In this document: in pieces, positions 22,642 to 33,588 of the stretch
Layout: every line of letters begins with the position of its first letter
Position numbering within the stretch: the stretch's first letter is position 1
DNA from: Ambrosia x helenae
Lineage: Eukaryota > Streptophyta > Magnoliopsida > Asterales > Asteraceae
Assembly: GCA_030844895.1 (NCBI GenBank)
Contig: CM061227.1
Location: 110,414,238-110,478,237, forward strand
Reading direction: 5' to 3'
Length of the DNA stretch: 64,000 nt
Notes under the pieces: model-generated
Seen by the model: the letters and a program-made list of their open reading frames with translations, nothing else
Told to the model about the DNA's origin: nothing
The model's database searches: none
Translations under genes and position numbers: made by a program

Positions 22642-24198
22642 GATTGGTATCAACACTCACTCACTCATTTTCAACTTGTTCAAATTTTTACAATATTTGG
22701 CATACACCACAATCATGTTTTCTTATACACTTGATTATAACCTTTGATCCAAACCCCAAAATTTACACTGCTATATAATCTCCTTACTATAAAATAAACT
22801 CTTTATCAACTATCTTCACATTCATCATCTCTCACAACCTTGATTCTGCTACAAGATTTTTTTCATCATCCTCTCAAGAACTAAATTCATATCCTTCACC
22901 TTCTCACACGTGAGCTAGTTACCCATAATAATTAAACTACTAAAAACCTGATACTTGATTCTACATGATTTTTTTTTCCAAAACATCCTAGATTGTGAAA
23001 CTTGATTTCCCCTTAATTTGACTATTCACTGGACATTTAATTATTCATGATATTCGTGTTTTCATTTTCTTGATCTTATTATCATTTTGTACCCAATTAT
23101 GTCATACTCATAGGCTTATAACATCTAGAAATTTCCTTGCATACTATTGTGTACGTACACAGATTGAAAATTTAACATATTCGATTACGTTTATATCATA
23201 TAAGTTTCAGACTCTACCTTACAATTTATTGAAACATTTGGACTTGATTTCCATAAAAATCAAACTACTAAAAAAACTTAATAATTGATTCTATAGGGCT
23301 TTTCTAAAAACATCATTGTTTGTTATATGAAACTTGAATTTTTCCTTTGATTTAACAATCTATTGAACATTTAGTTATTCATGATACTTATCATCTATTT
23401 CTATAGGCCACTAAGATAACACTTACACTTAATGGTTGTAGTACTTACAAACTTACTTGCATAAACATGCTATCAATTTGCAAATCTATGTGAATAATAA
23501 TTGCTGCACTTAATAGAGGTCATCATGCCTTTTTCAACAGTCGGGAGAGGCCCTACAACCTACTCCACGACTGGTGGAGGCTATCAAACATACTCAACGA
23601 TTGGTAGAGGTCACTATGCCTTTTCAAACAGTCGGGAGAGGCCCTACAACCTACTCCACGACTGGTGGAGGCTATCGAACCTGCTCAACAATCGGTGGGG
23701 TCATAGAAGGACGCAAAAACTTTAATGTAAGGTAAATTGATGATTCCGGTCCGGAACGTAATCATGAATTTACAGGTACATTAGGGTAGTGTGAAATTCT
23801 ATTAGAGTTTTTGGTAGGCATCCAGTACGTTTTCAAGGTATCAAAGGTGTGGTGGGTTAGCTGCGGTACACCCTGTATACAAACACTAATGATGCATTGA
23901 AAGTGAGACTGGAAGTCGGACCAGGAACAAACTCCGTTTACTTGGTAGTTCATTTATAGTCAATCAACTCGTACATTTATTTTAGGATTCCTGAACTTGC
24001 AATTTAAGTGTCTTACTACATTCTTATTTTTCTTATTATTCGAGACAAACCTGATCCAATCCTTAACTCACACCTATCAAATCTCTCACTCAAACCATTC
24101 GAATTTTCCAAACCACAGTTATCTTAATTTCTATCCAAGCATCCATAACCCTATGTTTCTGATAACTTCGGGACGAAGTTTCTAAAAGTAGGGGATGC
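22642..24198 (+). other. E2 internal region, deleted at its 5' end
   Basis: Compared with E3 the first kilobase after the PBS is missing. The junction joins TGGTATCA directly to ACACTCACTC, and both parent sequences share ATCA. The rest is non-coding, with the tandem repeat (23515-23705), conserved block (23701-23810), CTTCGGGACGAAG (24166-24178) and polypurine tract. Confidence 0.85.
23515..23705 (+). repeat. imperfect tandem repeat in E2
   Basis: Alternating units of the types CAACAGTCGGGAGAGGCC and CCACGACTGGTGGAGGCTAT, five to six copies, homologous to the array in E1. Confidence 0.85.
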
Positions 24199-24239
24199 TG
24201 TGACATCCGTCACTTTTTATTATTATTATTTTTTTTTTT

Positions 24240-24309
<70 letters not shown>

Positions 24310-26890
24310 TATATGTTGGTCTTTCCTCCAATAACTAGACCCAACACAACCCAATTCATGTCCCTTTATCCATTTTCTGAAGCCCACTTGAAGCCCATCA
24401 GACAAGGCCCAGACAACAGAGCCCAAGGACTGCCTTCTCTTCTGCTCGCTGATACCCCTACCGGCCCAAGAATCGGCCCACCAGACTATCTAGCCCAGCC
24501 CACTTCCCTTTCCCCTCCATTCAGTTTAAAAAAAAAAAAAAAAAAAGAATGGTCCCAGCCGGGTTCGAACCGCAGACCTTTCACAACCATACACACATTC
24601 ACACCATCTGGACCACACACTCTCATTGTTATTTACCAGCTTTATTTGTATTTAAGCCACTTCTGTTCTTCTCTTTTCCTTCCTTGGCTGTTCGCAAGAC
24701 AGCAGCAACAGATTAATATATTTTTTTTTCTTTTTTCTTCTTTCTTTTTGACTAATCCAATCATCTTAAATCACGCGTGTTTTGGACAAATTAACATGGA
24801 ATCTAAATTACCGGCCTCAAACTACCTCGATTACACGTCAATCGTTGACCAATTTGTTTTATTACGCGTTTGACAATTAAATCGTGGGTCAACTTTCCAA
24901 TTAAACCATACACTGATCCACACTATAAATTGGCCTTCTACGAATCATTATCACTCGCTCATACTCTCTTCTCCATCCTCAATTCTTCTCCAATCTCACT
25001 GTTATTATAATTCTCCTCGTTGTTTGACTTTTGGCTTTGACCGGGCATTCATCAACGAAACAACACTGTGAGTCCAATTGTTTTTGTGGGTTTTATTAGT
25101 CGGCAATCATACAATAAAAACCCTAACATTATCGGGTTCAAAATGTGTGGGTTGTTTGATTGTAGAATCTAGGGCTCGTAGGATAATGATTTGGGGATTT
25201 TCATTTTTTCAAGTATTGTATAAGTTTAATCATAACCCAAACTAATTAACAAACTAACACCCAGACCAACTGGTCTGGGCACGCCCTTCCACTCATCAGG
25301 ACCCGGGTTCGAGTCCCGGGTTTGGCAAATCTTTTTGTTGTTTTATTTTTCTTTTTCAACTATATATATATAATACCTATAATTTTATAAATTCATTTTA
25401 AAATACTAAAACACTTTTAAAAATTCTACAAAAATTACATTATGTTAAACTAGTGAAAAAGTTTAACTTACAATTTTTAGTTTTCTGAAATTTATTTATT
25501 TAATATTTACAATAATTAGGTCAAGTTTATTCTATTTTATTTATAAAAATCTTTAAAAATATCAAAACGATCTCATAAATTTCCACAAAAACTATCCTAA
25601 GTTTTTATGACATTAATCTTTTCAGAAATGATTTTTATTTCTGAAAAATCATTTATATAATATTTTTAATCAATTTTTGTTAGTTTTAATCATAAATAAA
25701 TCATAAGAAATTCATTTTTCAATATTTTTGTACCAAAATTTTACATAAATTATTTCTATTCATTTGGAACTGAAATACAATTTTTAATTCAGAAAACTCT
25801 TTGATTTTAATATTTCTAGATATTAAAGTCATATTTTGACAATTTGAAATAATTGGATTAAATATTCTATTTTCTAGAAAATAATTTTATAAAAATTATT
25901 TTCATACTTAAAACCTTATGTTGTGACTATATTCAACTTAAAATTTTACAAAAAGACTTTTATTTATTTATTTACTAAAATTTCTTATATTTAATAAACA
26001 ATTTGTTTATTAAACAAATAAACGTTATCCCCAATTCGAAGCCCTAGAAATACATGTATCTTAGAGTTATTTCCCTTACACGTTATCAAATTCTTTAGGT
26101 TGATCCTTTGGGATAATTTCCAACACATATTTCGTTGTCCAGTTCAATCACAAGCTATTACGTATACTGTGAGTATTCCTACCCCTTTTTGCTTTTATAC
26201 ATTTTTTGGGGTGTTACATGTACACTATTACAATTTCAAATACAAGTTTACATTTTTACAATACAATTCTAGTACTATGTGCATTGTTTACAACGTGCTT
26301 TATGCTTAGACAATACATGTGGATTACATTTGTACTTAGTGAAATCATTAACATGGTACAAGCCGACCTTAACATTGGATAGCGCTATTTGGATTGACAA
26401 CCCGCCTAGATTGATTCTCCCCCTTTTTTCATCGAAGAATCCGTGGCCAGTGTTAAGTTATCATCCATTTATTGGTTGAGTACACTACAATTCATACAGT
26501 ACATTATACAGTCACAGGGTTGATTTCGCTCATTTGTATGATACATAGTTTACATATTCGCACTGTAGCTTGCACTTGAATTGTATAACTTTTTAACCTA
26601 CTATATATATCAAATCTAGGAATGCTCACCAACATTTCATATGTTGACCAAACCTATTTTTGTGCATGTTTCAGGTGCAGTTTGATCTAGTGCTTTAGCA
26701 AGGGACATTTAGTGCTTTATTTTATTTCAGTTATTTAAATATTTACATTTCATTTAGACAATGTATTTTCCATTTTCATGTAAGACAATTTTGGATTATT
26801 CAATAATATTTACATTTTAGTACCATGTGCTTTTGAACAATCGTCACTACGTGGCACCTCGATGATTCCGCCATCGGTTGGGGTGTTACA
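24199..26890 (+). repeat. E2 right LTR
   Basis: Uninterrupted copy from TGTGACATCC to GGGGTGTTACA. It starts with the small inverted repeat GTGAC-ATCC-GTCAC and a (TTA)n/(ATA)n hairpin-forming stretch. Confidence 0.92.
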
Positions 26891-27167
26891 TGGCAATCCA
26901 CTCTTTGTGACGAATGGGCCACCAGCTGGGCTTCACAAGCAGCTGGGCTTGAATCTTGGACTGAATCCTTTTGGGCCTTGACTTTATCTTCAATCTTGGA
27001 CTTATCCTGCTGGGCCTCAACTGTCTCAATAATCCATCTACACTTCTGACTTGTTGTGGGCCGATCATACACAAAACATAAACATATAAAACACCTTAAG
27101 TTAGTAAAATATAAGTAAAGTTTTATAAAAGTGACATAGGACATGTTTATATAAATTTAACACTAAC

Positions 27168-27185
27168 CAACTGAGCTATGAAAGC
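27168..27185 (-). pseudogene. 5' 18 nt of tRNA-Thr(AGT) copy b
   Basis: Reads GCTTTCATAGCTCAGTTG on the minus strand, the missing acceptor and D-arm part of copy b. The flank CAACTT just upstream equals that of the intact copies. Confidence 0.93.
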
Positions 27186-27389
27186 AAGTTGAGATACAAC
27201 CCCTAAATTCCCTTTTCATTTTATTAAACTATCATTTCCCATAACAGGAAGTGGATCATGTTGCAAAAAGGACAATTCTAGCCATGATTCCAACATCACA
27301 TATTCACATATCGATGGGATCAAACTGTGAGTGTATGTATTATGTATATCATAACTACTAAACATTCATCAACAAAGATTCGAACCAAA

Positions 27390-27890
27390 AGTGTCAAAGT
27401 GTACTAGCTTACGCTGTCAAAAGTTAAATTAACTAGTTGCAAACCCATCCACCTCACTTCCTCACAGTGTCTAATATCTTATTGTCTCAAAATACCCGAC
27501 GCTTAATAAAGTCAAAAGAACAGCTTTTGAATTTTGCTTTCTGGTGATGTGATATGATTCGTTTGCATTGGTTTATGGAAGCAACTTGTTGTCTGAAGAG
27601 CAGGTGATTCTTTAACTTACCAAAATAGGCCAACCCATGTGTCAAAAACTTTGACTTGTATGCTTATTTTCACATCCGCTTAGGCTAAATAAGTATTATA
27701 ACGCGTGGTTAACAGTCCTTAATGGGATTGTGGGGAAGAATAGATACCTGCCTAAAAAGTAAATATGGCATCAAGCAAAGTGATGGGACGGAATAATTAT
27801 TCCAATTCATGATTTCAACAAAAGGTTATGAAGAAAGACTTGATGTTAATCATAATTCATAAAAGAATAGCTTTTGATTACTGTAACACG
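27390..27890 (-). pseudogene. FUT (GT37) pseudogene Z, 3' part
   Basis: Plus-strand text such as GTCAAAAGAACAGCTTTTGA, GGGGAAGAATAGATACCTGC and CAAAAGAATAGCTTTTGATT corresponds to coding stretches of the intact FUT at 62380-62780. A large piece equivalent to the C-terminal third is deleted near 27480, and frames are closed throughout. Its 5' part continues on the other side of element E3 (36185-37025). Confidence 0.8.
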
Positions 27891-28160
27891 TAAATTTGTT
27901 TGGTTTTCTAAAGCAGACTTTTGAATCGAAATCCGTTTATTGTTTTGAAAGTTGTTCATGCCTGATAATTGATTCTTTGTAAATGTGATATGACATATTA
28001 ATAGAATTTAATTTAATGATTGTGTATTTGTATATATTAAAGGGCCCTTTGCATGCCACTAATGTTAAAGACTAAAGAGGGCTTCTAGAACAAATAAGGC
28101 GCAAAGCCAGACAAAGTAAGTCCCCAGGCAGCATATGTGGCAACTCATAGAATATTTTAA
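27891..28160. other. unassigned insert between FUT-Z part and E3
   Basis: About 270 AT-rich bases with no FUT similarity and no recognised ends. The last five bases, TTTAA, are the left target-site copy of E3. Confidence 0.4.
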
Positions 28161-28259
28161 TGTGACATCCGTCACTTTTATCCTATTATTATTACACATA
28201 TATAAATATACATTTTTTTTTATTTCGCATCTCCTATCTTATACGTCACGTTTTATCTT

Positions 28260-28298
<39 letters not shown>

Positions 28299-28305
28299 TC
28301 AGTTT

Positions 28306-28346
<41 letters not shown>

Positions 28347-28501
28347 TACAACATAGAACCATATTAATCCTAAGCCCAATCTAGACTTGGCCCCAACACC
28401 CAAGCACCTTCTCCCTTTGTCCTTGTTACCAACCGGCCCAGAACCAGGCCCACACGTCTGGCCCATTATTTTCCCTTTAAATCTGTTTAAAAACAAAAAA
28501 A

Positions 28502-28587
28502 TGATCCTCCCTGGGATCGAACCTGTGCACCTGACCGGCCAAACCTCAACAACCACCAAGCGCCTAAACCAATTGAGCGACACATGA
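28502..28587 (-). repeat. tRNA-like module 1 in E3 LTR (repeated at 33744-33829)
   Basis: The minus strand of the right copy reads TAGCTCAATTGGTTTAGGCG (excellent box A) and, about 40 bases later, GGTTCGATCCC (consensus box B). The left copy has one box A change (CGCTCAATTGG). The intervening arm is too long and poorly paired for a standard tRNA. Confidence 0.75.
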
Positions 28588-29181
28588 CTTTTGATTAAAT
28601 CCCAATCCCAATTATATTTAAACCCATCTAGGCTGACCATCTCCTTCCTCCTAATCTGCTGTGTTACGCGATGTAGGACAGGAAAAAGGGAAGTCAACAG
28701 CAATCATGGTAATCAACTGATTTGGATTCGTGATTGTTTCGTGATTATTATACGCGTTTAATCACCCAGTCAAATCATTCTTTAATTAGGACTAATCACG
28801 CGTAAATAATTAAATGGGTCAAAACTTGCCAAATCGATCACCAAGCTATCTCACTATAAATTGAACATCAAACAACATTCTAACATCGCCGAACATCTCT
28901 TCTCTATCTCCAATTTCTCTGAAAATTCTCTGTTCAACGGTTTTTGTTCGTATTTTGACATCGAGGGTTGACTTACCGTTCGTGTACAATTAAACACTGT
29001 AAGTCTAGTGTTGTTTGTGGGATATGTTGATCGGCCTACACAAAGTATTAACCCCATGATTGATCGGGTTAATACTGTGTGGATTGATCAATTGAATTTG
29101 TTAGGGCTCGTGGTTTGAATTTTGGGGATAATCACGATTTAACATACTGTATTTATTTTAAAACAAACGAGAATAAACACA

Positions 29182-29258
29182 ACCACTGGTCTAGACCAAG
29201 TGGTTGTGTCTATTGCTGTGTACCTAAGCCACTCGGGTTTGAGTCCCGGCAGTGGCGT
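29182..29258 (+). repeat. tRNA-like module 2 in E3 LTR (repeated at 34423-34502)
   Basis: TAGACCAAGTGG as box A, GGTTTGAGTCCCGGC as box B, then a run of eight or more T (29264-29272), the form of a Pol III terminator. Confidence 0.72.
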
Positions 29259-30824
29259 GATTCTTTTTTTTTCAGTTTTAAAACAAAGAACAATTATATA
29301 TAATGCATATAATGTATTAAATTCATTTTTAATTATAAAAACCTTTTTATAAATTCTAAAAAAATTATTTTTAGCAAAACTGATGTCAAAGCTTTATTTA
29401 CAATTTTTAGTTTTCTGAAATTTATTTATTTAATATTTATAATAAATAAATCAAGTTTATTCTATTTTATTTATAAAATTCAATAAAAATATCTAAACGA
29501 TTTTATAAAATTCCACAAAAATTATCCTAAACTTGTATAACAATATACATTTCAGAAATAATTTTTATTTCTGAAAAAACCATTTGTTTAATATTTTTAA
29601 TCAATTTTTGTTAGTTTTAATCATAAATAATTCATAATAAATTCATTTTACAATATTTTTGCACCAAAATTTTATACAAATTTATTTCTGATCATTTAAA
29701 ACAGGAATGTAATTTTTAAACTAATAATTCTTTAATTTTAGTATTTTTGAATATTAAAGTTAAGTTTTGACAATTTGTAATAAATAGATTTAATAATCTA
29801 TTTTAAAGAAAATAATTTTATAAAAATTATTTTCATACTAAAGACTTTATTTTGTGACCATCTTCAATTTGATATTACAAAAAGACCTTTGATTTTTTTA
29901 TTTGCCAAATTTCTTTTACTTATTAAAAGTTTAATCTATTAATCAAACAAATACTTATCCCCAAATTCGAAGCCCTAGAAATACATGTATCCTAGAGTTA
30001 TTTCACTTACACATTATCAATTACTTTAGGTTAATCATTTGGGAGTAATCTCAATTCATATTTCGTTGTCCAAGTCTAATTTCAAGTTATTACGTGAACT
30101 GTGAGTATTCCTACCCCTTTTTGCCTTTATACATTTTGGGGTGTTACATGTACACTATTACAATTTCAAATACAAGTTTACATTTTCAAAATACAATTCT
30201 AGTACTATGTGCAATTGCTTACAACGTGCTTTATGCTTAGACAATACATGTGGATTACATTTGTACTTAGTGAAATCATTAACATGGTACAAGCCGACCT
30301 TAACATTGGATAGCGCTATTTGGATTGACAACCCGCCTAGATTGATTCTCCCCCTTTTTCATCGGAGAATCCGTGGCCATTGTTAAGCTTTTATCCATTT
30401 ATTGGATAAGTACACTACAGTTCATACAGTACATTATACAGTCACAGGGTTGATTTCGCTCATTTGTATGATACATAGTTTACATATTTGCACTGTAGCT
30501 TGCACTTGAATTGTATAACTTTTGACCTACTATATATATATCAAAACTAGGAATGCTCACCAACATTTCATATGTTGACCAAACCTATTTTTGTACATGT
30601 TTCAGGTGCAGTTTGATCTAGTGCTTTAGCAAGAGACATTTAGTGTTTTATTTCAATTCAGTCATTTCAATATTTACATTTCATTTAGACAATGTAATTT
30701 CCATTTCCATGTAAGACAATTCTGGATTATTCAATAATATTTACATTTTAGTACCATGAGCTTTTGAACAATCGTCACTACGTGGCACCTCGATGATTCC
30801 GCCATCGGTTGGGGTGTTACAGAT

Positions 30825-30837
30825 TGGTATCAGAGCC
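30825..30837 (+). other. E3 primer-binding site
   Basis: TGGTATCAGAGCC, initiator tRNA-Met type, three bases after the left LTR. Confidence 0.93.
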
Positions 30838-33404
30838 ATGGTTATAGGGAACTAGGTTACTAGATAAAATAGGCCTAGACTATAACCGAACTTCAACTTT
30901 CATGCATAATATTTCCTGAATTACCCTACCCCTCATTTCCCTCTACTTTCCTTCTTCTATCTTTCCCTTCTTCTCTCTCTCCATTCTTCTCATCTTTCAT
31001 CATGGTGCATAGAGATGGTGATCTACAAGGAGTGGAAAGTCTACATCATTATGGAACAGGGACAGTACCTTTCATGAAGACACTCTTAGACATAATGCCT
31101 ACTCTTATTTTTGCTCCTTCAAAGTTGTTGAGCTTTAATGAGTGTGATAAGGACACGTGCAATCTGGAAGGGTGGACGCCTGTACACTGGGTTTTCTGGC
31201 ATAGGCAAGCATAGCGCATAAATCCATTTATGGACCTGTTATGTTTACCTGGGGATTCCTGGAGTGAGTGTCCACTTATAGGCTAAAGCACGTCTTCTTT
31301 GATCACCATTGGGTTCAATTCCTTTGAAAAGTCAACGTTCTTGTTGGGCTTTACAGCTAGACAAGGGCACTCCAAGCATTTTATGCAAGCTTTTTCAATA
31401 ATACTCTCTCGGTTCATATACAATATTTTGTATTTTACGATTTTCATATATTGCTTACAAGTTCATACTTTCATAACCATCCATGGATTTCACAATCACA
31501 CTTCACCTTACCCTCTTAGCCACTTTTTAAATATTCAACACCCTACCCAAATCATATTATTTCTTTTCTCCACATGTTATTTATTTTAAAAACTATAACC
31601 TCATACTTTAGCACAAACTAAAGATTTCTAAAACTAGTTGTATTACCTAGTAACTTTACAAAGTACATATTTTCCTCGAACTTAAATTCAATTGATTGAC
31701 GTAACAAACGATTTTCTATATAATGTTTTAAACTATTACAAAGCCTACTTAGCTTGTACTATTTAACAACTTTTGCCTTATGTACAAAACCAAATTTTGA
31801 AAATATATATTTTTTTTTTGGAATAATATCTAGTCTCTAGATTCTACATCAACACTCACTCATTTTCAACTTGTTCAAATTTTTACAATATTTGGCATAC
31901 ACCACAATCATGTTTTCTTATACACTTGATTATAACCTTTGATCCAAACCCCAAAATTTACACTGCTATACTATAAAATAAACTCTTTATCAACTATCTT
32001 CACATTCACCATCTCTCACAACCTTGATTCTGCTTCAAGATTTTTCATCATCCTCTCAAGAACTAAATTCATATCCTTCACCTTCTCACACGTGAGCTAG
32101 TTACCCATGATAATCAAACTACTAAAAACCTGATACTTTATTCTACATGATTTTTTTTCCAAAACATCATTGTTTGTGAAACTTGATTTCCCCTTAATTT
32201 GACTATTCACTGGACATTTAATTATTCATGATACTCGTGTTTTCATTTTCTTGATCCTATTATCATTTTGTACCCAATTTTGTTGCACTCATTAGCATAC
32301 AACATCTAGAAATTTCTTTGCATACTATTGTGTATTAACATAGATTGGAAATTTATCCTATTGATTACATTTATCATACAAGACTCTCTCTATCTTACAT
32401 TCATTTGAAACGTTTGGACTTAGCACTTGATCTTACAAAGCTTTTCTAAGAAAAACATCATTGCTTGATTGAAAACTAGATTTTTCCCTTAATTTGACTA
32501 CGCATTAAACATCTAATTATTCACGATACTCGTAAACATTTAATTATTCATGATAACACTTACACTTAATGGTTGTAGTACTTACAAACTTGCTTGCATA
32601 AACATGCTATCAATTTGCAATCAATGTGAATAATAATTGCTGCACTTAATAGAGGTCATCATGCCTTTTTCAACAGTCGGGAGAGGCCCTACAACCTGCT
32701 CCACGACTGGTGGAGGCTATCGAACATGCTCAACGATTGGTAGGGGTCACTATGCCTTTTCAAACAGTCGGGAGGGGCCCTACAACCCACTCCACGGCTG
32801 GTGGAGGCTATCGAACCTGCTCAACAATCGGTGGGGTCATAGAAGGACGCAAAACTTTAATGTAAGGTAAATTGATGATTCCGGTCCGGAACGTAATCAT
32901 GAATTTACAGGTACATTAGGGTAGTGTGAAATTCTATTGGAGTTTTTGGAAAGGCGTCCAGTACGTTTTCAAGGTATCAAAGGTGTGGTGGGTTAGCTGC
33001 GGTACACCCTGTATACAAACACTAATGATGCATTGAAAGTGAGACTGGAAGTCGGACCAGGAACAAACTCTAGTTATTTGGTAGTTCATTTGATCTTATC
33101 ATAATCAATCAACTCACACAATTATTTTAGGATTCTAAGCTTAGTGTTTTATTAGATTCTTAATCTCTTTGTTATTCAAGACGAACCTGATCCAATCCTT
33201 AACCCACACCTATCAAATCTACTATCCAAATCTATCAAATCTACTATCCAAATCATTTGAAACGGTTTATTTTGTTACCTATAAATTCACGTCGTACCTT
33301 AACTCTGATTTTCTAAACCACAGTTATCTTAACTTTTACCCTAAACGTCCATAACCCTATGTTTCAAATAACTTCGGGACGAAGTTTCTAAAAGTAGGGG
33401 ATGT
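30838..33404 (+). other. E3 non-coding internal region
   Basis: A 70-codon frame (31002-31214, starting MVHRDGDLQG) begins about 165 bases after the PBS, where gag would start. I recognise no gag feature in it; it may be a gag remnant or a captured piece. The remainder holds the tandem repeat, the conserved block (32837-32945), CTTCGGGACGAAG (33372-33384) and the polypurine tract AAAAGTAGGGG (33390-33400). Confidence 0.8.
32650..32840 (+). repeat. imperfect tandem repeat in E3
   Basis: Same units as in E2 (CAACAGTCGGGAGAGGCC alternating with CCACGACTGGTGGAGGCTAT). Confidence 0.85.
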
Positions 33405-33503
33405 TGTGACATCCGTCACTTTTATCCTATTATTATTACACATATATAAAATATACATTTTTTTTATTTCGCATCTCCTATCTTATACGTCACGTTTTAT
33501 CTT

Positions 33504-33542
<39 letters not shown>

Positions 33543-33549
33543 TCAGTTT

Positions 33550-33588
<39 letters not shown>

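Larger units (their letters stand above)
10975..26890 (+). mobile_element. LARD-like non-coding LTR retrotransposon E2 (interrupted)
   Basis: The TSD TGGCA (10970-10974 and 26891-26895) flanks TGTGACATCC...GGGGTGTTACA. The left LTR is 10975-11232 continued at 20213-22641 (about 2.69 kb). The internal part is 22642-24198 (1.56 kb) and the right LTR is 24199-26890 (2.69 kb). There is no gag, protease, integrase or RT. The PBS is cut to TGGTATCA (22645-22652) by a deletion, while CTTCGGGACGAAG and the polypurine AAAAGTAGGGGA remain before the right LTR. LTR copies differ by a handful of substitutions. The left LTR is split by element E1. Confidence 0.92.
10527..27162 (-). mobile_element. solo LTR (copia-like), itself interrupted by a 15.9-kb element
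   Basis: The ends are TG...CA (TGTCAAAA and TTTAACA) with 5-bp TSD CTAAC on both sides. Removing the nested element 10975-26890 and one TGGCA copy leaves about 715 bp without coding sequence. Inverted terminal similarity (TGTTAAA/TGTCAAA), a TATA box on the minus strand (GGCTATATAAGCC at about 10839-10851) and the length suggest a solo LTR read on the minus strand. A TRIM-type element is the alternative. Repeated GATCATTGACTGATGATC-like palindromes occur at 10639-10760. Confidence 0.8.
28161..30821 (+). repeat. E3 left LTR
   Basis: Contains (ATA)n and (AT)n runs (28260-28342), tRNA-like module 1 on the minus strand (28502-28587), TATA box CACTATAAATTG (28852-28863), tRNA-like module 2 on the plus strand (29182-29258), and the U5 block (30273-30335). 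Confidence 0.92.

Noticed and set aside
24313..24873. 186-codon frame in the E2 right LTR
   Set aside because: It runs through the TATA-proximal LTR and the tRNA-like module; the left LTR copy has a shifted frame, so it is not maintained.
28135..28356. Hydrophobic frame rich in I, Y and T at the E3 left end
   Set aside because: Translation of (ATA)n and (AT)n runs; spans the element border.
31002..31214. 70-codon frame after the E3 primer site as functional gag
   Set aside because: Too short, without zinc knuckle or capsid features, and missing from E1 and E2.
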